Shown here one piece after another: positions 51,001 to 59,973 of a DNA stretch of 64,000 nucleotides (position 1 is its first letter; every line of letters starts with the position of its first letter). The DNA comes from Tanytarsus gracilentus. Lineage: Eukaryota; Arthropoda; Insecta; Diptera; Chironomidae. The stretch covers positions 5,836,501 to 5,900,500 of the forward strand of contig JAXRKN010000044.1 in NCBI GenBank assembly GCA_038502055.1. The letters run 5' to 3'. The notes under the pieces are model-generated. The model searched no databases, had not been told where the DNA came from, and saw only the letters and a list, made by a program, of their open reading frames with translations. Both the position numbers and the translations under genes were made by a program.

Positions 51001-51864
51001 TGTATCTTATCAACTCTTAAATTTTAAACTCTTAAAAAAGAGTTCAAAAGATTTAAATCTAAAATGCGATAAATTCAAACCTCAAACCGTCGCCACTTGG
51101 AGTTTGATACGAAAAATTATTATACACATCATTTGCAGTAGATTTGAAGAGAGAAAGACAAAGGAATATAAACTTTGTATATATTACTGTATGTAAAAGG
51201 TATATAGAAGAAGTGTTGCTTAGTCAAATATCCAAAAAAAATTATTTTTTAGTACATAACACACAACATTCAAGTATTAGTATACGGATATAGTATCTTT
51301 AACTTTCAGAAACAGCCAAACATTCATGGACATGATAATATTAACCTTTTCTTTATAAGCGGATCCAAGTAACTGTACCGATTTCATATCAACTCCTTTC
51401 ATGCCCTTCTTGCCGTCTTTGGAGCGTCGCTTGCGGAAGCATCGTCGAATGCAGAATCCACATATGCCAAGAATGATGAGAAGAATGAGAATGAAAATTG
51501 CCACGACACCCCATGTCGGTATGCCCGTCTTCTCGCCTATTGTGTCCGCCACTTTCAAGCTTACGTCTTGAACTTTCTGCACCGCCGTACGAGGTGTCTC
51601 GGTTGATGTTTCCTCGCCTTCTTTTGGATTTATCGTCGAAAAATAAATGCGCATTAAAATTAGTTTAATTATTTATGGCTCGTGTTGCTCACCTCCGTCA
51701 TCTTCCGTCGTAGTCGATGCCGTAGTTATTCGACCTCTGTGCAAATGCTTGTTAAAGACCTTTGTAGCCAAAGTTGTCGTTGGATCTTCTGCCTCATAAT
51801 CTTCGCCAGGCTCTTCTTCCTTCTCCGTCTCACGCTTAAACAGTCGCTTCAGACCCGGAGCCAT
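39085..51864 (-). CDS. Syt1: Synaptotagmin 1
   Basis: Synaptic vesicle Ca2+ sensor for fast transmitter release. Minus-strand coding exons: 51864-51693, 51620-51346, 49568-49470, 49288-49094, 48981-48805, 43276-43162, 42999-42866 and 39285-39085. All phases agree, giving 455 residues. Order: a lumenal N terminus (1-91, Glu/Thr-rich), one transmembrane segment (about 92-115, WGVVAIFILILLIILGICG) followed by CIRRCFRKRRSK (palmitoylation and stop-transfer), an acidic linker, then C2A from 183 (MGGTSDPYVKVYLLPDKKKK; FDFDRFSKHD supplies Ca2+-binding Asp) and C2B from 307 (KKMDVGGLSDPYVK, KRLKKKKTSIKK polybasic strand, VDYDRIGTSEP, SDMLASPRRPIAQWHTL). In C2B the last Ca2+ ligand position is Glu, as in Drosophila. 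The first intron has a tandem acceptor (AAGAAG). The C terminus EEEMPGDKK differs from Drosophila. Confidence 0.97.
40511..41205 (+). mobile_element. Dispersed repeat element, copy B (3' end lost)
   Basis: Starts TTATAGCTCCGC like copy A and shares the segments TTTTCCAAAACCTGTTTTCG, GAGGAGTTAGAGCCATTTAAG, AACGGCTGGTCGGATTTG and the 115-120-bp internal units (TGGCTTCATG near 40896 and 41092). It differs by many indels. Before any right terminal repeat is reached, the sequence passes into the degraded G/T tract, so the true 3' end is not visible. Confidence 0.65.
41206..41448. other. Probable low-quality assembly segment
   Basis: The next internal unit of the element can still be followed, but C and A positions are progressively replaced by T and G (for example GGCTTCATG becomes GGTTTTATG). 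The segment then turns into G and T homopolymers and ends in 20 A (41429-41448), after which normal sequence returns. This looks like read-end base-calling decay, not a biological sequence. Confidence 0.65.
46941..47180. repeat. A/T homopolymer cluster
   Basis: Successive runs of 9 to 14 T or A separated by a few bases. Could be genuine low-complexity DNA. Homopolymer lengths here should not be trusted. Confidence 0.6.
47753..47769 (+). repeat. (GA)n dinucleotide repeat
   Basis: About eight GA units, preceded by imperfect GAGA/GAGT and GTGT repeats from about 47690. Confidence 0.8.
49569..51345 (-). other. Syt1 intron after the transmembrane exon
   Basis: 1.8-kb intron with the weak donor GTTAAT and acceptor AAACAG. 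No coding sequence was recognised inside it. Confidence 0.65.
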
Positions 51865-54119
51865 ATTTTTTTACTGTTTGGTAATCTGCGTAACAATATA
51901 TTATATGCGTATGTGAGGTTGTAATTAGCACAATAGGAAATAATTAGTGACTCAATTAATCATTTATGAGAGAGAGAACGAAACACTACATTTATTGTTT
52001 ATGACCGAGGAAGTACTCGAGTACTTGAGATCCTTACTGTGATAAATTGAGGAAAATTTTCGTTGTGAAATTTAATAGTGAAAATTAAATTTTGTATTTT
52101 AATCTATTTTTCCAACAGAACTTTAAAAAGTTCATTTATTAAAAATCAGTAACATAAAAAAGCTTTGACTCTTTTATGTCTTTTTGATTGACTCAGAGAT
52201 TTCCTGAACAATTGACATATGTTAAGTTAAGTGCCTTAAACTAGTGACCACATTTTCAAAAGATTCATCGCTTTGTTGCATAAAACATTTCCACCCCTAT
52301 TGTAATTCAAAATTGAAATAAAAAAGAGAAAATTAAACTCGATTCATGCCAAAAGAGCATTGATATATATCTAAAGATCTCTAGACATGACGTCTGTATA
52401 AAAAACAGAGCCTGCCAGATTTTTCTTTTAGGAAAGTTTTATGGAAATTAAGAAGAAGAAAAATTCTGAAAATTATTTTTGATTTTAGATATTTCTCGAT
52501 GTTTCTATGAAAGTATTCAAAGTTGACTGGGGAATAAAAAATAGATTGAGATAGGATACCTTATATGACACATTTACTTTAGATATTTTTACATAAGGAT
52601 TCCCAAAAAGTTATTTTTAAAACCACAGATATCACCATGCCATGTAATGCCATCAAATTTTTCACTCATAATCCACAGTCTCGTAATTTCATGTGATTCA
52701 GCAATTTTTCTTCTTCTTTACATCACAGGTCCAATTTTTGCCTTTCAGCTGACAGAAATCCTGAAGGGATTTTCTCGTTTATGATGTTGAAATTTTCTTT
52801 TTTGTGCTGGAGAAAAAAATCTTGGTCATGTGAGAGGAAAGAAAGTAATGTCAATGTGTTCTCATAAATTATTGTGGAAAAAGAAGTTAAAATGAATAAA
52901 AATTTAAATTTTTTCTCGTTTTTTGTAAATCTCTCTTGGGGGTTTAAAACTTTTTTTTTCTTGTCAATAAAATCAAAGAAAAACTTTTTTCTCCTTTCTT
53001 ATGTCTCACTTTATACATATTGTTAACACACATAAAGTGAGAGAGAATTTTTTATTGATCCGAAATTTTTTCCAAGAACATTTTCCAAATCATCCTCGCT
53101 CTCTCTCCGTAATTGATTTCACTTCTTTTCAATTAATTTTTATGTAATTTGCTTTTTCACACACCTAAATCCACTTTTTCACTTCTCAATACTCAAATTG
53201 CCACCAAAAAGAAACTTTCAAGGGAAGAAGTTGAAAATTTGTACACGAAAAAAGGAAAAATGGATTCCTCTTTTCCTTGTGTGAAAAAAATTTCGAATTA
53301 TGGAACTTTTCGATGCTCTAAACACTTAATTTCACAATATATGCGAGCACATGCTGTTGATGAACTAGTTTATACATTAATTAAACACCAAAATGGTCTT
53401 GATTAATGCGAATAAATCTAAATTAAAAATCCTCCTTAAACGACTTTTTTCTCGCTCGCTTCAACGATCTTCGCGAATTTTTCACTACTGGACGGAAATT
53501 TTTTTCCTCAATGGAGAAAAGCCAGACCGAGAGAGAAAATGTATGGAAAGAAAAGTTCAGATTCGTGCTCGGAAAAATCGATAGCGATGACGGAACGACG
53601 AAGTTAAAGCTCATGCGCTGATAAAAAGCTCGCTTTTGCGCAAGTTGTGTGTGCTGCGTGTGCATCGATAACTCTCATCTCTCTTTTTTTGCGAAAGCAT
53701 GAATGAATATGGTAAACACAAAGTGTTCTGATAACTTTACTCGGGTATTATTTTTTTTATATACATGCAACGCTACTGTGTCTTTCAGGGATTTGAAGAA
53801 AATTAAGATTTTTGTATTTTAATATTTTGAGAAAACTAAAAACCACGTGTCAAAAAACCGTTACAAATTTTAATTTTAATAATTGAATAAAAATCATTCA
53901 TTCGTATCGCAATCATTTCCACTCAAATAATGACATAGTGTTGAAAATGTATGCAAATATGTAGGTTTTAGTGACGTCACTGCGGTTGTGCAAAATTATT
54001 TTCACATTTTGCTGAAAAATCAAGAAAATTTTCCATCATTACATTGAGTGACAACATTAAGTGTGAAAGTTTAATGAGTTTTTAAACATATTTTTATTAC
54101 TTCATAAAAAAATTTTTTG
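51865..54119. other. Syt1 upstream region and 3' flank of PDRG1
   Basis: AT-rich; presumably contains Syt1 5'-UTR sequence and promoter. No conserved protein segment is seen. Short plus-strand ORFs at 53.1-53.6 kb are Lys/Ser-rich and unrecognised. Confidence 0.5.
54093..54098 (-). terminator. Poly(A) signal of PDRG1 (and probably GPANK1) transcripts
   Basis: TTTATT on the plus strand, i.e. AATAAA on the minus strand, about 22 bases after the PDRG1 stop. No good signal is seen between the GPANK1 stop and the PDRG1 start, so GPANK1 mRNA probably ends here too. Confidence 0.55.
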
Positions 54120-54570
54120 TCACAGCATGAGATTGTTTTTAAGCGCGGTGATTTCCTTGGTGTTGAGCGGTTTAAGATCAAATCCACTGGGCATGACGTC
54201 CATTTCCAGATCCTTATGTTTTTTAAACAGCACCAGTTGCTCATCTCTCAATTTACCAATTTGGCTTTCAATATTTTTCTGCTCTATATTGCGAATAAGT
54301 AATTTGTCACCATCAGGGGATTATGAATTCAAAACGCTTACCATCATTGAGAACATCAATGGCTTGTAATCGCTCCATCTCGATAAGCATTGAGCCGACA
54401 GTCATCCAAATATTTTTCTCTGATGATTTTCGCAGTTCACGGATCGCTTCTCGATTGCCTTGCCGCTTCTTATCATACTCGACAATCAGCTGTTTATTTT
54501 GCAATATCTGATCGGCAACTCGCTCATTCTCAAGGACAATTTCGAACAACTTTGTATCGCCACCAGCCAT
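54120..54570 (-). CDS. Pdrg1: PDRG1 (p53 and DNA damage-regulated protein 1), prefoldin-like subunit
   Basis: Prefoldin-like coiled-coil protein; family members belong to the prefoldin-like module of the R2TP/PAQosome chaperone complex. Minus-strand exons 54570-54342 and 54283-54120 with a 58-nt intron give 130 residues, against about 133 in human. Helix 1 includes RVADQILQNKQLIVEYDKKR and NREAIREL. The middle hairpin is WMTVGSMLIEM. Helix 2 after the junction is NDEQKNIESQIGKLRDEQ. It ends FDLKPLNTKEITALKNNLML, matching the FNLNPL...ELKAL ending of the family. The bases between donor and acceptor can also be read in the exon-2 frame, but the spliced form aligns better. The ATG is 33 nt behind the GPANK1 stop and preceded by an excellent 3' splice site (AG at 54583-54582), so the ORF can be reached by splicing out GPANK1. 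Confidence 0.88.
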
Positions 54571-54603
54571 TGCCTCTCACTCTGTAAGGATGAAAAAGTT
54601 TAA

Positions 54604-55626
54604 TCATGAGAGCTCACGCCTTAAAATTTGTTCTCGTCTCTTTTCCTTGGCTGCATTTTTTTCAATCTCTTTACGCGTGAGGGCACGATTGACTGATTTG
54701 TACTTAATTGCATCGACATCGTACGGTTTAAAGTGTGTTACACGAGCGCTTCCTTGCGCGATACCCAATCCACTTCGACCTTTTCGCAAGACTGTTTTAA
54801 CGGGATAAAGTTTACCGTCCTTCTTAGAACCCAATGCCGAATTACCGTCCCAACCGAGACTTTTCATCATTTTATATCCCTTATTTGACTTTGCTATTCC
54901 GAAGGTCTTTGTATCTGTGTCACCTTTGAATTTACAATTAATGAGATGAACGGTTGAGGTGTGGTGGGAAGCGCTTGATATATTGATTCTACAATCAGGG
55001 CAAAAGGTTGGATGGTGTTGCGTGTCTTCTTCCTCGCTATCAGAAATTTCTATCGTGAACTGATTACTGTTGTGTGCATCAATAAGATTTATAATTTCAT
55101 CACGTTTATTTATACATGCTAGAGTTTTTGCATTGTTTCCAGTTATATCAGAAATGCTCAAATCAGCACCAAGATCCAGTAAAGTTTGAAAACTCTCGCA
55201 ACAGCCTTCACAAGCTGCCATCATTAGAGCAGTCCATCCAAAGTTGTCTTTAGCGTCAATGTCTATGTCAATTGAGTCGTTAAGGTACTTTCTTATTTCA
55301 TCTCCATCATCGTTCAATGCGAGTCGAAAGAAAATTAACTTCGAAAAGGTAACTTTTTCTTTCTCAACTTTTCTCTTTTTGGGAAGTTTGGCTGTAGGCT
55401 TTATTGTATTTTCAGTCGATGTCGAAGGCATCTGAATTACTTCCTGATAAAAATCACTAGCCGATTCTTGAATTTCAACTAGATTTTTTGTCTCTTCATT
55501 TTCTTGAATTTCAATTTCCGTTGATTTTATGAAGATTTTCCTACTAAATTTGACAGACGCTAGTGCCCTCCAGTTAGGATGAAGATGTGCAGTAAGCTCG
55601 AGCTGTGCCTTGTCATTTTCGTCCAT
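54604..55626 (-). CDS. Gpank1: GPANK1: ankyrin-repeat and G-patch protein
   Basis: Intronless ORF of 340 residues. Order: an acidic N-terminal region; a short ankyrin pair at about 125-185 (WTALMMAACEGCCESFQTLL, DLGADLSISDITGNNAKTLA); an acidic DSEEED patch; a CPDC...H...C cluster (209-231) that could bind a metal; a G-patch at about 246-290 (KGYKMMKSLGWDGNSALG, KGRSGLGI); and a basic Lys/Arg/Glu helix to the C terminus. G-patch proteins usually activate DEAH-box RNA helicases; the partner here is unknown. The domain order matches GPANK1. It lies upstream of PDRG1 on the same strand with 33 nt between stop and start. A GTAAGT donor at 55663 just upstream of its ATG makes the whole ORF a potential intron of PDRG1. 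The promoter is shared with nucleobindin. Confidence 0.9.
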   Translation of the reverse strand: MDENDKAQLELTAHLHPNWRALASVKFSRKIFIKSTEIEIQENEETKNLVEIQESASDFYQEVIQMPSTSTENTIKPTAKLPKKRKVEKEKVTFSKLIFFRLALNDDGDEIRKYLNDSIDIDIDAKDNFGWTALMMAACEGCCESFQTLLDLGADLSISDITGNNAKTLACINKRDEIINLIDAHNSNQFTIEISDSEEEDTQHHPTFCPDCRINISSASHHTSTVHLINCKFKGDTDTKTFGIAKSNKGYKMMKSLGWDGNSALGSKKDGKLYPVKTVLRKGRSGLGIAQGSARVTHFKPYDVDAIKYKSVNRALTRKEIEKNAAKEKRREQILRRELS

Positions 55627-55664
55627 TTCGAAACGATAAAAAAAATAAAAATATTAAACTTACG

Positions 55665-55943
55665 TTTTCAATTGTTTACACACTTTTGTTTTCACGTTTT
55701 CACATTTTGAGCGGGTCGTGCGACTCAAAAAAAATTATTAAAAGCTCATAACTCACATATTTTGAGCGGGTCGTGTGACGAAAAATAGCTGACTTGGAGT
55801 AAACAATCTGAATTTCATAAAACATAAAGAAAAATAATTTTCAGTACAATTAAACTATAAAAAGTGATAAAAACAACATTTAAAGTCAATTAGACCACGG
55901 ACATACATAAAAAGATTAAAAGTCGCCGACAACAGAAGTGAAA
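55665..55943. promoter_or_regulatory. Bidirectional promoter of GPANK1/PDRG1 (-) and nucleobindin (+) with a duplicated 21-bp motif
   Basis: The motif ATTTTGAGCGGGTCGTGYGAC occurs at 55704-55724 and 55759-55779, same orientation, 55 bases apart, with one difference. Read on the minus strand it contains GTCACACGAC (second copy), related to the GTCACAC core of a fly housekeeping promoter motif. TCAGT at 55840-55844 is a possible initiator for nucleobindin, giving a 5' UTR of about 100 bases. Confidence 0.5.
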
Positions 55944-57912
55944 ATGAGAAATTTCGAAATTTCTCTCGTTTTTATTTCCGTAATAATTATTTCGTGTTCA
56001 TCTCTTCCTGTTAAAGAAACATCATCATCGTCCACTGAAAAGCCAAATGACCATAAAAAAGACAATGACGATAGTCCAACACACAACTTAGAGAATATTA
56101 TTGGTAAGTTTTGCTTTTATCAACATTTTTCGTCATCACATCCTGCATCATCATCATTAATTTTTATCTAAAACATCTGTTTTTATCTCATTCTAGAATA
56201 CGAACGGTAAGAAGATCATTAAGGAAAGACGATTGGAAATGATTTTGAAACTATAACGTGATGATCATGAGATTTAAAAAACTAATCTGCGACATAAATT
56301 TTTATTTTTCTTTAAGGTATTTAAAAGAGGTCGTTGGGTTACTCGAGTCAGATCCTGAATTTAGGAAAAAACTCGATTCCGCTAGTGAGGCCGACATTCG
56401 AAGTGGAAAAATTGCACAAGAGCTTGAACTTGTGGATCACAATGTTAGAACAAAACTAGATGAATTGAAGAGAAGTGAACTTGAAAGATTACGTGGCCTC
56501 GCGATGCAGATATACGAACGAGAACATGAAATTGACAGAGCACACATAAAAATTGCGGGTAAATATTTTTACTGCTTACATACGCAAACGCAAGGTCACT
56601 CGTACTTATGTGCACTTGTTGCTTTTTTGTTTCTTTTCAAAGAACACGTTGACCATCAAAATCCACACACATTTGAAATTGACGATTTGAAGAGACTTAT
56701 TGTCAAGACTGGTGAAGACCTTGCCGAAGCTGATAGGAGAAGACGTGAAGATTTCAAGGAATACGAATTGCAAAAGGAATTTGAGAAGCAGGAAAAATTG
56801 AGAGAAATGGATGAAGAACATCGTAAAAAGTATGAAGAAGAAATTAAAATGGCCACTGAGAAGCACATTAAACATGAAAAAGTTCATCATCCAGGATCGA
56901 AGGATCAACTGGAAGAAGGTAAATTAAAAGCAATAAAAATTAAAATTTTAGTAACTTTAAAATTTTTAGTTTGGGAGAAACAAGATCACATGGAAGCAAA
57001 TGATTTTGATCCAAAGAAGTTCTTCTTGATGCACGATGTCGATGGAAATGGATTTTGGGATGAGCAGGAAGTTAAAGCGCTTTTTAAAAGTGAACTCGAC
57101 AAGGTTTATCAGTCAGGCCTTCCAGAGGACGACATGCGCGAAAGAGCTGAAGAAATGGAAAGAATGCGTGAGCATGTCTTTAAGGAAGCTGATCTCAATC
57201 GTGATCATTTGATCAGCTTCGATGAATTTATGGAGCAGACGAGAAGGAAAGAATTTGAACAAGATCAAGGTTGGGATACTGTCGATCAGCAGCCTCAGTT
57301 TTCGCACGATGAATATCTTGAGTTTGAGAGAAGACGACAGGAGGAAATTCAGAGATTAATTGCTGAGGGCAAGCTGCCGCCTCACGCTAACATGCCACAA
57401 GGATATTATCCAGATGGTCAAGTAAGTTTAATGAATTATTTTGCATACGACCAGAAATTTAATTAATCTTTTTCTAATAGGGTCAATATCAACAACATCC
57501 CAATGAAATTCCACACTATCAACAACATCCCAATGAAATTCCACACTATCAACAAAACCCTCAATACCAGCAGCAACCACCTCAATATCAACAAGGTGGA
57601 CCTCAATTCCAGCAACCTCAACAACAGCAAGCACCGCCTCAATATCAGCAGCCACCCCCTCAACAGCAAGGAAATATGCAAGATCATCAACAGAAGATGC
57701 ATGAACAATATCAAGCTCAACAAGCTAACCAGGCTCAAGCTAATCAGAAAATCGGTCAACAATCTCCGCCAAATATCAATAATCAGCAGCAGCCTCCACC
57801 TAACAACCAACCAGCACTTCCTAACAGCCAAAACCCACTTCCTCCATCTCAAAATGCTCAACCTCAACAGCAAACCAATAACATTCCACAATCTAATCAA
57901 GCTAAACACTAA
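55944..57912 (+). CDS. NUCB1: Nucleobindin (EF-hand, secretory-pathway Ca2+-binding protein)
   Basis: Golgi and secretory-pathway Ca2+-binding protein of the NUCB1/NUCB2 family. Exons 55944-56103, 56197-56206 (10 nt), 56317-56558, 56643-56918, 56970-57421 and 57481-57912 join in phase to 523 residues. There is a signal peptide at 1-20 (hydrophobic ISLVFISVIIISC); the nesfatin-like region with YERYLKEVVGLLESD and VRTKLDELKR; a long charged coiled-coil/DNA-binding-like segment; EF-hand 1 at 252-263 (DVDGNGFWDEQE) and EF-hand 2 at 304-315 (DLNRDHLISFDE), both with complete ligand residues; and a Gln/Pro-rich tail of about 145 residues with an exact 30-nt duplication (QHPNEIPHYQ). The insect tail is longer and more Gln-rich than the vertebrate leucine-zipper end. 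The tail strand is strongly biased and its antisense ORFs are shadows. The gene converges on the Kir gene. Confidence 0.95.
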
Positions 57913-58344
57913 AAGTAACTTTTTGACACTCAAATTCCATTATATCAACCTTTGCTATTTCTTTATTTCAATATTTTTTGTTGACATCCATGTACAATCG
58001 CGATGGTGAGAAATTTTCAAAAAGTTTCCTCTGTTAAAAAGGCATGTAAAAAATGAAAGAATTAATTAAAAGTGAAATATTGCAGAAAACGGAAAAATTT
58101 CTTGCTTTTTATTCAATTGAGCAATTTTCAATTTCCAGTGACATTGAAATTCGGCAATCTGTGCGGCGTCATTTAAGGTGATTTATAATTCTGCGTTAAA
58201 ATTGCGGTGTTTGAAAGATAAAAGTAAAAGTTAGAATTGATGACACTTGAAGGTTTTTTGATGTATAAAAAATTATTTTTTCACAACTTAAAATAATGCA
58301 AAAAATTTCTGAGATAACTTAAATTTAATGCACTTTTAAATAAA
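57913..58344. other. Convergent 3' ends of nucleobindin and the Kir channel
   Basis: 432 bases with TTTATT at 58108-58113 (AATAAA on the minus strand, candidate Kir poly(A) signal). AATAAA on the plus strand is seen only near 58339, inside the Kir 3' end, so the 3' UTRs may overlap. Confidence 0.5.
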
Positions 58345-59973
58345 TTAAAATACCATGTGAATGCCCCGATCTCGTTCGTCATCGCTGCCGCTACTATCAT
58401 CTTCTTCATATTCAAACATTTGATTTACAAACGCACAGGTGCTCGTCGTCGTGTCCTTCTCTAAAATATAATTTACTTCATTTAAAATCTCTTCGAGTCT
58501 GTGTGCGGAACAGAGCGCAGTATCAACTTGTTCAATCTCATCGAGCTTATCAGTGTCCGTTACAAAGGACTCGAGCTCATCGTCGTAACGAATTATGTTT
58601 GTAAATCTGTAACCCCAAAGGATCTCTTTTGAAAGATAGCTCGTTCGTGCTTGTGTCATTTGCCCGGTATTTCGTGACATTCCACTCATCGAGACAACGA
58701 CTTCAAATCTAAATGTGAGAAATTAATTTATTAATGGCGATGGTAATGAAAAGTTCTCTCACCTCCTTTCGAGCAGGTCTTTGGCACTGAGATCATAAAA
58801 TGGTGATGTTTTGTCAATTATATGACAAACGATGACTGGCCATGTTAGCATTAATACTCTACCATTACCCTCCAGTTTAAGACTGTCCTGACTTTTTCCC
58901 ATCCGTTCACCTTCGAATGAGATTTTCTCCTCGAACAGAAATGCCCTAATTTCGGTGTCTATGGCATGTGATTGTTGAAAATCGACGACACGGAAGAGCA
59001 AGCAGAGCCTCGAGTCGCGTTGACAAATGACCGCTTTACGGCTGAATTTAAAGTGAGAATATTTTGGAGGTCTAATGATTTTCGCGTAAAAAACGCCTAT
59101 GACAGCAGCGTCAATGACTAAGCCGCAAATTAATTGAACTATTAACACGAAAATGGCCTCGGCACATACTTCTGTGGGAAACCACGTGCCGTAGCCCGTC
59201 GAAACTTGTGACTCGATGCTAAAAAGAAAAAATGCTGTGAACGTACGAGCTTCATTAATGCAAGGTTCTTCGTCATCTCCTAGCCTTTGACCTGTTTCCT
59301 CATCAAAAATCAAATCGCCATGTGACCATGCAATTATCCAATAAAAAATTGCAAAAAATATCCAACTTCCGAAAAATGCGAAAGCAAAGAAGAGCATTAC
59401 GTAACGCCACTGTGCCTCGACTAGCGTGTTCACTAAGTCTTTGGTAAATTTCACAGATTTTTCCAACAAATTAATTCCATTTACGTTCCTATCGCCTGCC
59501 TTGTTAACAACTCGACATGGTCGAAGCTGTCGTTTCCCTTGATATTTTGGATCTCGACGGCTCCTTAAGCTCAACATGCTCGGCTGCTTTTTCATTACGA
59601 TTGGAAGCTCAAAATCTGAATTTAATAGTGAAATCTTGTTGTTAAAAATTGTGAATTAAAGAAAATTTATAAACTGTCTAACTTTAAGTAACCCTAATAA
59701 AATTAATTAAAAATTACCCTGCAAGTCATCAGGCACAACGTCTCTCATTTCACTCTCATAATCTTCTTCATCGGATGATATCGATATCGGTGACCACCTC
59801 CCACTCTTTGAATTTCTCTGTAAACCTCTCACATTAGGACCTGTCGTTGCCGTCAAGTCTCGCAAATTTTCCTCTTTGATCGACCGCAGAGGAATTTCAT
59901 CAACACAATCAAATTTAATGGATGGCAATGAGCTGATGTGTGAAAAGTCTTTGTTTCTACTCTTCTTAGGCAT
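58345..59973 (-). CDS. Irk: Inward-rectifier potassium channel (Kir/Irk family) with atypical selectivity filter
   Basis: Minus-strand exons 59973-59718, 59615-58763 and 58708-58345 join in phase to 490 residues. Residues 1-100 are a long cytosolic N terminus with an acidic DEEDYES patch. M1 is at about 157-181 (FFAFAFFGSWIFFAIFYWII). The pore helix SIESQ is followed by filter S-T-G-Y-G (224-228), where Kir channels normally have T-I-G-Y/F-G. The extracellular disulphide Cys pair is kept (about 204 and 236). M2 at about 237-262 has the rectification Asp (about 254). The Kir cytosolic domain follows (LCLLFRVVDFQQSHAI, GRVLMLTWPVIVCHIID, SFEGER-type loop, FEVVVSMSG, SYLSKEILWGYRF). The residue after the filter that is usually Arg is Trp/Phe here (GYGTWFPTEVC). 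Probably the divergent Irk3/Kir3 branch, but that subfamily call is from memory. Confidence 0.9.

Noticed and set aside
54284..54341. Frameshift in PDRG1 caused by a 31-nt insertion flanked by GATGGT direct repeats
   Set aside because: A normal 58-nt GT-AG intron explains the break, preserves the frame and gives a junction (NDEQKNIE) that aligns better with the family.
57463..57933. Leu/Arg-rich antisense ORF and Asn/Ser-rich +2 ORF over the nucleobindin tail
   Set aside because: Shadows of the CAA/CAG-biased coding strand; the nucleobindin frame explains the region.
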